A DNA stretch of 64,000 nucleotides from contig CAJTXR010000006.1 of assembly GCA_910584005.1 (NCBI GenBank), positions 1 to 64,000 on the forward strand. The letters are read 5' to 3'. Positions 40,075-48,321 of this stretch are shown here, one piece after another. The position numbers and the translations under genes are program-made. Below the pieces are notes generated by a model. It had not been told where the DNA came from and did no database searches. It saw only the letters and a list, made by a program, of their open reading frames with translations. Positions within the stretch are counted from its first letter, which is position 1, and each line of letters opens with the position of its first letter. The DNA is from an uncultured Anaeroplasmataceae bacterium (GTDB lineage Bacteria > Bacillota_I > Bacilli_A > Acholeplasmatales > Anaeroplasmataceae).

Positions 40075-41421
40075 ATGCAAAAAATAACAAGCTATGAAAA
40101 ACTGACAAGTTTTAAATATTTAATTGTTCTAACTTTACCTATATTCTTAGAATTGCTATTACAAATGATTGTAGGATATTCGGATCAAATTATGATATCT
40201 AAGGATCAGGATGCGGTAACTGCAATCACGAATACGAATACAATCGTCAATGTTTTTATCATTGCGTTTCAAGTTTTTTCTATGGGAGCTATCATTCTAA
40301 TTAGTCATTACAAAGGAGCGAAGAACTATGAAGGAGAAAAGAGTGTCTATAGTGTAGCATTCGTACTTTCTACTTTAATTGGTATTGGTATCAGTATTAT
40401 TTTGCTTACCTGTTCAAAATGGTTTTTCCAGTGGATTCGGTTAGATGAAAGTTGTATGGAAAAGGGATTAATTTATATTCGTATTGTGGGAGGATGTATT
40501 TTTCTTCAAGCAATTACATCAACATTGTCTGCTTTTTTGAAAAGTAATTCTTATATGAAAGAATCTACGATTATAAGTGCACTAGTCAATGTGTTAAATA
40601 TAGCTGGTAATTTTATTTTAATTCCCTATTTAGGAATTATGGGAGTAGCCATTTCAAGTGTGGTTTCCCGAGCCATTGGTGTTGTGATTCTTTCCATTGT
40701 ATTTGTGAAACGAGTAAAAGTTAATATTTTCCTTCACCCACTTAGAAATTTTTCAACTCCTATTTTGAAAAAGATCCTTTCTATTGGTGGTCCATCTGGT
40801 GGAGAAGCATTATCCTATAATGCAAGTCAAATCATTATTTTGGCTGTAGTCAATAATTTAGGAAATAAAGGAATTGTTAATATTAAGTCATATGCTTCTA
40901 TGTTTGCGATGGTATCTTATTTATTCACTTCTGCAATCTCCCAAGCAATGCAGGTGGTTGTTGGGGAACTATTAGGCAGAGGGGCAGTACAAGAAAGTAA
41001 GAAAAAGGTATATCAAACCTTATTGGCGAGTGTAATTTCTGCTACTATAATTTCTTTAATTTTATTCTTTATAAGTGACATTGCTTATGGTATATTTAAG
41101 ATAAGTGATCCTGAACTATTAAAAATTGGGAAAATGGTTTTATTTATTGAAATCTTCTTGGAGATTGGACGTGCATTTAATATTGTTTTTGTTCGGTTCC
41201 TTCAAACGAGTGGGGATATCGCTTTTCCAACAATTATGTCAGTTATCTTTTGCTGGAGTGTAGCAGTATTAGGAAGTTTTTTACTTGGTGGAAAAAATAT
41301 TTGGTTGAATTTAGGATTAATTGGAGTATGGATTGCGATGGCAATGGATGAATGTATTCGAGCAATCTTATTTATGATTCGATTTAAAACAGGAGCATGG
41401 GAAAGGAAGTTGATTGTATGA
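40075..41421 (+). CDS. MATE-family multidrug efflux protein
   Basis: 448 aa with 12 predicted membrane helices in two related halves; starts with the MATE-type LPIFLELLLQMIVGYSDQIMIS and the second half begins near ILSIGGPSGGEAL. MATE proteins export cationic drugs or metabolites with Na+ or H+. It has a weak ribosome site and may be translated by coupling with ylmH. Its stop overlaps the mtnN start (ATGA). Confidence 0.92.
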   Translation: MQKITSYEKLTSFKYLIVLTLPIFLELLLQMIVGYSDQIMISKDQDAVTAITNTNTIVNVFIIAFQVFSMGAIILISHYKGAKNYEGEKSVYSVAFVLSTLIGIGISIILLTCSKWFFQWIRLDESCMEKGLIYIRIVGGCIFLQAITSTLSAFLKSNSYMKESTIISALVNVLNIAGNFILIPYLGIMGVAISSVVSRAIGVVILSIVFVKRVKVNIFLHPLRNFSTPILKKILSIGGPSGGEALSYNASQIIILAVVNNLGNKGIVNIKSYASMFAMVSYLFTSAISQAMQVVVGELLGRGAVQESKKKVYQTLLASVISATIISLILFFISDIAYGIFKISDPELLKIGKMVLFIEIFLEIGRAFNIVFVRFLQTSGDIAFPTIMSVIFCWSVAVLGSFLLGGKNIWLNLGLIGVWIAMAMDECIRAILFMIRFKTGAWERKLIV

Positions 41422-42101
41422 TTGGAATAATTGCTGCAATGAAAGAAGAAATGCTTTTATTAAAAGAAGCACTAGAAGTAGATGAGGAAGAAGTCATTTG
41501 TGGGACAGCCTTTTATTTAGGTAAAATAAATTCTTTAGAAGTGGTAATAAGCCAGTCTGGTGTTGGTAAAGTAAATTCAAGTATTGCTGCAACACTCATG
41601 ATTGACCATTTTGGGTGTAAATTTATTTTAAACACTGGTATTGCTGGTGGAATTACAGGAGTTGAACCAAAGGATATAATTTTAGCGAAATCGTTATCGT
41701 ATTATGATGTAGATGCTGTAAGTTTTGGGTATGCCTATGGTCAGGTTCCAGGCATGCCTGTCCAATATTTTCCAACATTGGAGTATGTTGTAAAAATAAA
41801 ATCCATATTGGCTAAACATCAGCTTTCCTATAAAGAGGCTGCCATTTATTCAGGAGATTCTTTTGTAGATCAGTTAGATCTATTAAAGCATATGGATGTG
41901 GACATTCCTTGTATTGCTGAAATGGAAGGGGCATCTATTGCTCAGGTTTGTGTGAAATCGGGCATTAATTTTGCAGTCATTCGATATGTGTCTGATATTG
42001 TGGGTAAGGAAGGCCAAATTGAAGATTATTCACGATTTGAAAATGAAATGGCAAAACGTTCTGCAAGTATTTGTTTATTAATTTTAAATAATTTAGAATA
42101 G
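41418..42101 (+). CDS. mtnN: 5'-Methylthioadenosine/S-adenosylhomocysteine nucleosidase
   Basis: 227 aa; hydrolyses MTA, SAH and 5'-deoxyadenosine in the methionine salvage and methyl cycle. Motifs: MIGIIAAMKEEM at the start, QSGVGKVNSSIAATLMIDHF (~48-67), NTGIAGGI, SGDSFVD and EMEGASIAQVC with the catalytic Glu. Start ATG 41418 after GGAAAGGAAG; an upstream ATG at 41397 lies inside the MATE gene. Confidence 0.95.
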   Translation: MIGIIAAMKEEMLLLKEALEVDEEEVICGTAFYLGKINSLEVVISQSGVGKVNSSIAATLMIDHFGCKFILNTGIAGGITGVEPKDIILAKSLSYYDVDAVSFGYAYGQVPGMPVQYFPTLEYVVKIKSILAKHQLSYKEAAIYSGDSFVDQLDLLKHMDVDIPCIAEMEGASIAQVCVKSGINFAVIRYVSDIVGKEGQIEDYSRFENEMAKRSASICLLILNNLE

Positions 42102-42121
42102 ATAAGTTAAAATTGTTGCAT

Positions 42122-42165
42122 AATAAAGATGGTGAGAATATGTTAATTGCCATCTTTATTTTTTT
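42122..42165 (+). promoter_or_regulatory. Terminator-like hairpin spanning the ytfI start
   Basis: AATAAAGATGG (42122-42132) pairs perfectly with CCATCTTTATT (42150-42160), 17-nt loop, then a T run (42159-42165). The ribosome site GGTGAG (42131-42136) is partly in the stem and the ATG (42140) is in the loop. A -10-like CATAAT (42119-42124) overlaps the 5' arm, so a transcript starting at ~42131 would lack that arm. See findings. Confidence 0.6.
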
Positions 42166-42637
42166 GATATGTATCCTCATATTATCTATGTCAATTGAAC
42201 TGAATATTAAAAGCAGCAATGACACAATAAAGATAGATGCAAAAATTGGTCTAATAAGATTTGTTATACCTCATCAAAGATTGATAAAAAAGGCTTTAGA
42301 AAAAGAAAAGTTAAAGACAAATTATGAAAAACAAGAAGACATTAAAAAGCTATTTAAAAATAGGCAATATTTAAATAGACTATTTAAGCATTCCAGTTTA
42401 TCTATGTTTTATATGGCTAGATTTACATCAGATGAGCTTTATCTAAATCCTATAATAAATGGAGCCTATTTAATATTATCCAATCAAATCAATTCTTACT
42501 TTATGCATCATTTTAAAATGGTGGATACAAGCAATATAAGATTAGTATATGATGAACTCTATGAAAATATTGATTACTTCTTAAGCGTAAAAACGGATCT
42601 TATTAGCATTCTTACCGCAATAATTATAAGGAACTGA
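42140..42637 (+). CDS. ytfI: YtfI-like DUF2953 protein
   Basis: 165 aa: one N-terminal membrane helix (~1-18), then a DUF2953-like region with a basic central helix, then a C-terminal strand/helix part. The assignment rests on topology and the neighbour: in Bacillus ytfI lies just before ytfJ (gerW), as here (4 nt). Function unknown, probably linked to sporulation. ATG 42140 follows GGTGAG; an in-frame TTG at 42113 has no site. Confidence 0.65.
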   Translation: MLIAIFIFLICILILSMSIELNIKSSNDTIKIDAKIGLIRFVIPHQRLIKKALEKEKLKTNYEKQEDIKKLFKNRQYLNRLFKHSSLSMFYMARFTSDELYLNPIINGAYLILSNQINSYFMHHFKMVDTSNIRLVYDELYENIDYFLSVKTDLISILTAIIIRN

Positions 42638-42641
42638 GATT

Positions 42642-43022
42642 ATGGGAAATATATCTGAATTATTAAACGTTTCAATGAACAAAATTAAAGAAATGATTGA
42701 TGCAAATACAATTATTGGGACACCAATTATAGAAGGAACAACTATTATTATACCGGTATCTAGATTACATTTAGGCTTTGTCAGCGGTGGAAGTGATATT
42801 AGACCTAATTCAAGTAAAGAGGAAGTTTTATTTGGTGGTGGAGCCGGTGGTGGTTTTGGGATTACTCCAATTGCATTTTTAGTTATAACAGATGGAGAAG
42901 TATCTTTACTATCTATTGATGAGTCCACCCATATTGTAGAAAAGCTAATTGATTTAGTTCCTAAGAGCATTGATAAATGCAAAACTTTATTTAAAAACAA
43001 TGCACCTATTGAAAAGATTTAA
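42642..43022 (+). CDS. ytfJ: GerW-family sporulation protein YtfJ
   Basis: 126 aa. The family signature is clear: DANTIIGTPIIEGTTIIIPVSRLHLGFVSGG (~20-50), then GGGAGGGFGITPIAFLVI (~68-85). YtfJ/GerW is needed for normal spore germination in Bacillus. With yunB it indicates retained sporulation functions. It follows ytfI by 4 nt with AAGGAAC-type ribosome site. Confidence 0.93.
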   Translation: MGNISELLNVSMNKIKEMIDANTIIGTPIIEGTTIIIPVSRLHLGFVSGGSDIRPNSSKEEVLFGGGAGGGFGITPIAFLVITDGEVSLLSIDESTHIVEKLIDLVPKSIDKCKTLFKNNAPIEKI

Positions 43023-43052
43023 TAAATTTGATAGTATTTTATTGGTGATATC

Positions 43053-43631
43053 ATGAAATACTATGCCGTAAAAGCAGATAAAGAAAATAAAATTTTTACA
43101 TCATGGGATGAATGTAAATTATATATAACGGGGAAAAAAGGCTTTTTATATAAAAGCTTTTTATCGCTTGAAGAAGCAAAAGCATATCTTACGAATCAAA
43201 AGATACAAATGAATGCTTTGATTCCAACAGCTTATATCGATGGATCTTTTGATGTTCAATCCCAAGCCTATTCCTTTGGCTGTGTATTTTTAATCGATGG
43301 AAAAATAGAAGAATATTCTAAAAAATTTGATGCCGATCATTTCTCATCTGCAAGAAATGTTGCAGGAGAAATCAAAGGGGCTGGATTTATCATTCGTCAT
43401 GTTCATCGATTAGGAATAAAAGAATTAAATATTTGTTACGACTATGAGGGAATAGAAAAGTGGTATACAGGCGAGTGGAAAGCAAAATCGGAAATTGCTT
43501 TAGCGTATGTTGCATTTATAAAGGAAGTAAAATCAGATCTTAAAATAAATTTCTATAAAATTAAAAGCCACAGCAATCATTACTATAATGATCAAGCAGA
43601 TTTATTAGCGAAAAAAGCTCTAGGAATCTAG
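43053..43631 (+). CDS. rnhA: Ribonuclease HI with N-terminal hybrid-binding domain
   Basis: 192 aa; cleaves RNA in RNA-DNA hybrids. N-terminal RNase H1-N domain (~1-45; YYAVK.....I.TSWDECK..ITG.KG..YK.F.S.EEA..YL) and a C-terminal RNase H fold with catalytic D-E-D-D: YIDGS, GEIKG, CYDYEG and DQADLLAK. Ribosome site GGTGAT 4 nt before ATG. The stop lies in a hairpin shared with convergent murE; the two coding regions overlap by 12 nt. Confidence 0.93.
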   Translation: MKYYAVKADKENKIFTSWDECKLYITGKKGFLYKSFLSLEEAKAYLTNQKIQMNALIPTAYIDGSFDVQSQAYSFGCVFLIDGKIEEYSKKFDADHFSSARNVAGEIKGAGFIIRHVHRLGIKELNICYDYEGIEKWYTGEWKAKSEIALAYVAFIKEVKSDLKINFYKIKSHSNHYYNDQADLLAKKALGI

Positions 43632-43641
43632 AGCTTTTTTT
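43611..43641. terminator. Bidirectional terminator of rnhA and murE
   Basis: AAAAAAGCTCTAG (43611-43623), loop gaat, CTAGAGCTTTTTT (43628-43640), a perfect stem with A before and T after, so it works on both strands. Both stop codons lie within it. Confidence 0.92.
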
Positions 43642-45032
43642 AATAATGTAAAATCATTATGTTTAAATTGATAGGAAAGAATTTGTTCATATTGTTCGTT
43701 TCCTTTACCTGTAACTAATATGATATCATTCGGTTTTGCGAGTTTAGCTGCTAGTTGAATGGCTTCCTTTCTACTTAAGGTTAAATAGTATTCCTTTTGA
43801 TTTAATTCAGATGTGAGATCATAAAGAATTCCAAATAAATTTTCGTTTTTAGGGTCTTCGGAAGTAAAAATAGATATATCAGCATAAGTGGTGGCAACTT
43901 TTCCCATTTCTGTTCGTTTCGTTTTATCCTTTTCTCCACTAGCTCCTAATACTGCAATAATATTTCCTTTTTTAAAATGCTTAAGATTTAACAATAAGTT
44001 CTCTAACGCATTTGGTGTATGGGCAAAATCAACAATTCCTGTGATTTGGTTTGGTGTGGTAAATGTCATAAACCGACCTTCAATTTTAGGAACTGTAGAA
44101 ATGGCTTTTGTAATGTAGGGTAAATCAATTCCTAACTCATGAGCATAGGCAATTGCTCCTAAAGCATTATAGATATTGTATTTACCAAAAAGGGGGAGAT
44201 GAAATTTAGCTAAAAAATGGCCTTTATAGTATACATCAAATAAGGAAGCAGTAAATCCTAATTGGATATTCTTTGCCTGGTATGTGCCATGTTCTATTCC
44301 ATAAGTAATAATTTTAGCTTTTGTGTATTTGGTTAAATAATGAGAATAAAAATCATCACCATTGATGATGGCTAAACCGTTGTTCTTTAGATTAGAGAAC
44401 AGCCTTGCTTTTGTTTTCAAGTATTGATACATTGTTTTATGAGTATTTAAATGTTCATGGCTTAAATTCGTAAAAATAGCTCCATCAAATTCTAAATTTT
44501 CAACTCTACCATCTAAAATTCCTTCACTAGAAACTTCCATAATCATATCATTAATGTGATGTTTTTTAAAAGTATTATAGGCTTGATAGAGGAGATCAGG
44601 TGTTGGAGTTGTATGCTTTATTTTAATGTTTTTTCCTAAATACTGAATTCCGTTTGTACCGATATATGCTGAACTTTTTGCAATATCAAAAATATGATTT
44701 AAAATTGAAGCGGTAGTTGTTTTTCCATCGGTACCTGTAATTCCTACAGTATAAATATCATGAGTATAATGATAGAAGAGTTGTAATAAACGGATGTACT
44801 CCTTTTTGGCATTTTTCACTCTTATGTGAGGGTAGTTCTTTAGCACCATTTGATCGGTAACGATGAAGCAAGCACCTGAAGCTAAGGCTTCTTTTATAAA
44901 TTTCATACCATTATTTTTCTTGCCTTTGATTGCAACAAAGATATAATTTTTTCTTACAGCTTTAGAATTTGCCGTTATTCCATAAACTTCTTTATTGATA
45001 TTTAGTTCGGGGTAAAGAGTACTTAGGTTCAT
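43620..45032 (-). CDS. murE: UDP-N-acetylmuramoyl-tripeptide synthetase MurE
   Basis: 470 aa. Adds the third amino acid to UDP-MurNAc-L-Ala-D-Glu in peptidoglycan synthesis. ATP loop GITGTDGKTTTA (~98-109), TTPTPDLL, MEVSSEG (catalytic Glu), TNLSHEHLNTH, KARLF. The substrate motif is EDPKNE (43855-43838 region), not the DNPR of meso-DAP enzymes, which suggests L-Lys or another diamine. Start 45032 follows AGAGATGA; ATG 45041 is directly against AGAG. It converges on rnhA. Confidence 0.93.
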   Translation of the reverse strand: MNLSTLYPELNINKEVYGITANSKAVRKNYIFVAIKGKKNNGMKFIKEALASGACFIVTDQMVLKNYPHIRVKNAKKEYIRLLQLFYHYTHDIYTVGITGTDGKTTTASILNHIFDIAKSSAYIGTNGIQYLGKNIKIKHTTPTPDLLYQAYNTFKKHHINDMIMEVSSEGILDGRVENLEFDGAIFTNLSHEHLNTHKTMYQYLKTKARLFSNLKNNGLAIINGDDFYSHYLTKYTKAKIITYGIEHGTYQAKNIQLGFTASLFDVYYKGHFLAKFHLPLFGKYNIYNALGAIAYAHELGIDLPYITKAISTVPKIEGRFMTFTTPNQITGIVDFAHTPNALENLLLNLKHFKKGNIIAVLGASGEKDKTKRTEMGKVATTYADISIFTSEDPKNENLFGILYDLTSELNQKEYYLTLSRKEAIQLAAKLAKPNDIILVTGKGNEQYEQILSYQFKHNDFTLLKKALDS

Positions 45033-45132
45033 GTTTATCATCTCTATTTTTAGTATTTAAATATTCTATTTTTTTATACGGAATATTTTTAGATTATTTT
45101 GTCAATTTAAAGCATAAAACCATATAAAATAT

Positions 45133-45140
45133 GTTATAAT
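45133..45140 (+). promoter_or_regulatory. -10 element of the uvrB operon
   Basis: TGTTATAAT gives a -10 TATAAT (45135-45140) with a near-extended TG; no good -35 is visible. It lies in the divergent region between murE and uvrB, where a TTGACA on the minus strand (45104-45099) may serve murE. Confidence 0.5.
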
Positions 45141-45169
45141 GATAAAAGATGAACGAAGGGATGATGGAT

Positions 45170-47119
45170 ATGTTTGAGATTCAATCTAAATATGTTCCAA
45201 CGGGCGACCAACCTGAAGCCATTGAACAAATTGTTCAAAACTTTAAACAGGGAATGAATCGTCAAGTTTTATTAGGGGCCACGGGTACAGGGAAAACCTT
45301 TACAATGTGTAATGTTATTGCAAAGATGAATAAGCCAACATTGGTTCTAGCTCATAATAAGACTCTTGCAGGACAACTCTATAATGAAATTAAATCCATT
45401 TTTCCAAACAATCATGTTGAATATTTTATATCCTATTATGACTACTATCAGCCTGAGGCCTATGTAGTGAGTAGTGATACATATATAGAAAAAGATTCGA
45501 GTATTAACGAAGAAATCGATGAGATGAGGCATTCAGCTACGGCAGCGTTAATGGATTATAAAGATGTAATTGTTGTGGCTTCTGTTTCATGTATTTATGG
45601 TATTGGAGATCCTGAGGATTATAAGAACTCAATGCTTACAATTCGTGTAGGAGAATCCTATAATAAAAAAGAATTATTAACTCGGTTAATTGAGATGCAA
45701 TTTGAAAGAAATGATATGGATTTTAAAAGAGGAAGTTTTAGAGTTCGAGGAGATGTTCTTGAAATTATTCCTATTACCGAGCACGCGAAAGGAATTCGTA
45801 TTGAATTTTTTGAAGAAGAGGTCGAACGAATTCGTACTTTTGATGTGACAACAGGAATGAAAATTGCTGATGTTGCGTTTGCTAATATTTTTGCTGCCAC
45901 TCACTTTGTGACAAATAAGACAAAGCTAGAAGAGGCATTAAGAAGAATAAGGGCTGAATTACAGATTACGCATAAGAAATTTATTTTAGAAGGGAAACCC
46001 TTAGAAGCTGAACGAATTATTCAAAGAACAAAATATGATTTAGAAATGTTAGAACAAACAGGAACATGTAGTGGAGTAGAAAATTATTCAAGGCATTTAT
46101 CCTTGCGTGGAGAAGGAGAAACTCCTGCAACTTTGATTGATTTTTTCGGGGATGATTTTTTACTTATTGTAGATGAATCCCATGTTACTCTTCCGCAGGT
46201 AAGAGGCATGTATAATGGAGATCGTTCTAGGAAAGAAACGTTAGTGAATTATGGATTTCGTTTGCCATCAGCATTAGATAATCGGCCTTTACGTTTTGAA
46301 GAATTTGACAAAAAAATTCATCAAGCGTTATATGTTTCTGCTACTCCAGGAGATTATGAAAAGAATTATCCAATTGTAGAACAAATTATTCGTCCTACGG
46401 GATTACTAGATCCGTTAATTGAAGTTAGAAAGACTATGGGACAAGTTGATGATATTTATGGTGAGATTCAAAAACGAATGGCGTTAAATGAGAGAGTCTT
46501 AGTTACAACTTTGACCATCAAAATGAGTGAAGATTTAACAGCATATCTTAAAAAGTTGGGGTTAAAAGTAGCTTATCTTCATTCGGAAATTAAAGCATTA
46601 GAACGCTTAAACATCCTAAGAGATTTACGAAGTGGAAAGTTTGATGTTTTGGTCGGAATCAACCTTTTAAGAGAAGGATTGGATTTACCAGAGGTTTCTT
46701 TAGTGTGTATCTTAGATGCAGATAAACAAGGGTTCCTTAGAAGTACAAGGAGTTTAATTCAAACGATTGGTCGTGCCGCAAGAAATGCAAGTGGGAAAGT
46801 GATTATGTATGCGGATAGTTTAAGTGAGGCAATGGAAGAAGCTATTGCAGAAACAAATCGAAGAAGAGAAATTCAAATGACTTATAATGAAACGCATGGA
46901 ATTGTACCTAAAACGATAATTAAGGATCTTCCTTCTGTAGTTACAATTAAACAAAAGAATACAAAGAAATCTAAAGATCAAAAGAAACTTACTTTAGAGG
47001 AAAAAATTTCTTTAATTAATGAGCTTGAAGAGGAAATGAAAGCCTATGCGAAGGATTTAAATTTTGAAATGGCAGCTCAAATTCGTGATGCAATTTTAGA
47101 ATTAAAGGCGGGAAGATAA
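45170..47119 (+). CDS. uvrB: Excinuclease ABC subunit B
   Basis: 649 aa; DNA-damage verification helicase of nucleotide excision repair. It shows YVPTGDQPEAI (N-terminal signature), Walker A LLGATGTGKTFT (~37-48), the beta-hairpin region EYFISYYDYYQPEAYV, DESHVTLPQ, helicase motifs V/VI (LREGLDLPEVSLV, QTIGRAARN) and the C-terminal UvrC-binding UVR motif (~610-645). ATG 45170 is 9 nt after GAAGGG; upstream in-frame ATGs at 45149, 45161, 45164 fit worse. sdaA follows 1 nt later. Confidence 0.97.
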   Translation: MFEIQSKYVPTGDQPEAIEQIVQNFKQGMNRQVLLGATGTGKTFTMCNVIAKMNKPTLVLAHNKTLAGQLYNEIKSIFPNNHVEYFISYYDYYQPEAYVVSSDTYIEKDSSINEEIDEMRHSATAALMDYKDVIVVASVSCIYGIGDPEDYKNSMLTIRVGESYNKKELLTRLIEMQFERNDMDFKRGSFRVRGDVLEIIPITEHAKGIRIEFFEEEVERIRTFDVTTGMKIADVAFANIFAATHFVTNKTKLEEALRRIRAELQITHKKFILEGKPLEAERIIQRTKYDLEMLEQTGTCSGVENYSRHLSLRGEGETPATLIDFFGDDFLLIVDESHVTLPQVRGMYNGDRSRKETLVNYGFRLPSALDNRPLRFEEFDKKIHQALYVSATPGDYEKNYPIVEQIIRPTGLLDPLIEVRKTMGQVDDIYGEIQKRMALNERVLVTTLTIKMSEDLTAYLKKLGLKVAYLHSEIKALERLNILRDLRSGKFDVLVGINLLREGLDLPEVSLVCILDADKQGFLRSTRSLIQTIGRAARNASGKVIMYADSLSEAMEEAIAETNRRREIQMTYNETHGIVPKTIIKDLPSVVTIKQKNTKKSKDQKKLTLEEKISLINELEEEMKAYAKDLNFEMAAQIRDAILELKAGR

Positions 47120-47120
47120 T

Positions 47121-48308
47121 ATGCATTCTATAAAAAAATTATATAAAATAGGAAATGGTCCTTCTAGTTCTCATACGATAGGTCCTAAGGAAGCGACAAA
47201 AGAATTTTTAATTCGCTATCCTCATATAGATGCTGTTCAAGTGGTATTGTATGGATCTTTGGCTTTGACAGGCAGAGGACATTTGACAGATGATATTATA
47301 TATAAAACAGTATTTCCTATTCCATGTAAAATTGATTTTGATATAAATAAAAAGATGAAACATCCCAATACGTTAGAGTTTTATGGTTATCAAGCAAATC
47401 AATTGGTTGGGCATATGATTTTTTATTCTGTAGGTGGTGGAGCAATTGAAATTGAGGGGGAACCCCCACTAAAAGAAAATCATATCTACCCACTAAACAC
47501 ATTTAAAGAAATTACAGAATATTGTGAAAATAATCAAATGAATCTTGTGGAATATATCAATCAAATTGAAGAATTAGATGAGTTCTTAGATGGTATATAT
47601 CATACGATGCTTCAATCTGTAGAAAAAGGAATAAAAACAACAGGAACTTTACCTGGAAAATTACAAGTAAAAAGAAAGGCTTCCTATATTTATCAACAAA
47701 GAGGAAATGAATCAGAAAATGAGGCTCTTAGAAGAAGAGTTATGGCCTATGCCTATGCAACTAGCGAAGAAAATGCATCGGGAGGGACAATCGTTACGGC
47801 CCCAACTTGTGGAGCATCTGGTGTTTTACCAGCATGTTTATGTTATGCACTAGAATTAAAAAAATATTCACATCAAGCAATCCTAGATGGCTTGAAAGTT
47901 GCAGGGTTAATTGGAAATATTGTTAAAACAAATGGGTCTATTAGTGGAGCAGAGGCTGGATGTCAGGCAGAAGTAGGAACCGCTTGTGCAATGGCTGCCG
48001 CATTTTTAGCATTTCTAGATGGCCTAGGAATAAAAGGTATAGAGCGGGCAAGTGAAATTGCCTTAGAACATCATTTAGGGCTGACTTGTGATCCTGTAGA
48101 TGGGTATGTTCAAATTCCTTGTATTGAGCGAAATGCAGTTGCTGCTTTAAGAGCAATGGATGCTGCAAAATTAGCAAGTTATATTTTTAATAATGAATCA
48201 AAAATTTCTTTTGATATGGTCGTGGATACAATGCTAGATACAGGGCATGATTTACAGCCAAGCTATCGGGAAACTAGCGAGGGAGGACTTGCAAAAAAAT
48301 TTCATTAA
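47121..48308 (+). CDS. sdaA: L-serine dehydratase (single-chain, Fe-S)
   Basis: 395 aa; L-serine to pyruvate and ammonia with a 4Fe-4S cluster. The beta part lies at the N-terminus (GNGPSSSHTIGP, the substrate loop) and the alpha part follows, with cluster cysteines in APTCGASG, GSISGAEAGCQAE and LTCDPVDGYVQIPCIERNA. It is shorter than E. coli SdaA (about 454) because the N-terminal half is compact. It follows uvrB by 1 nt, an unusual partner. Confidence 0.94.
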   Translation: MHSIKKLYKIGNGPSSSHTIGPKEATKEFLIRYPHIDAVQVVLYGSLALTGRGHLTDDIIYKTVFPIPCKIDFDINKKMKHPNTLEFYGYQANQLVGHMIFYSVGGGAIEIEGEPPLKENHIYPLNTFKEITEYCENNQMNLVEYINQIEELDEFLDGIYHTMLQSVEKGIKTTGTLPGKLQVKRKASYIYQQRGNESENEALRRRVMAYAYATSEENASGGTIVTAPTCGASGVLPACLCYALELKKYSHQAILDGLKVAGLIGNIVKTNGSISGAEAGCQAEVGTACAMAAAFLAFLDGLGIKGIERASEIALEHHLGLTCDPVDGYVQIPCIERNAVAALRAMDAAKLASYIFNNESKISFDMVVDTMLDTGHDLQPSYRETSEGGLAKKFH

Positions 48309-48321
48309 GGGGATAAGATGA

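Noticed and set aside
43888..44118. Plus-strand ORF inside murE
   Set aside because: Antisense shadow of conserved murE codons, no ribosome site or domain.
45347..45904. Minus-strand ORFs inside uvrB
   Set aside because: Three short frames antisense to a highly conserved gene; shadows.
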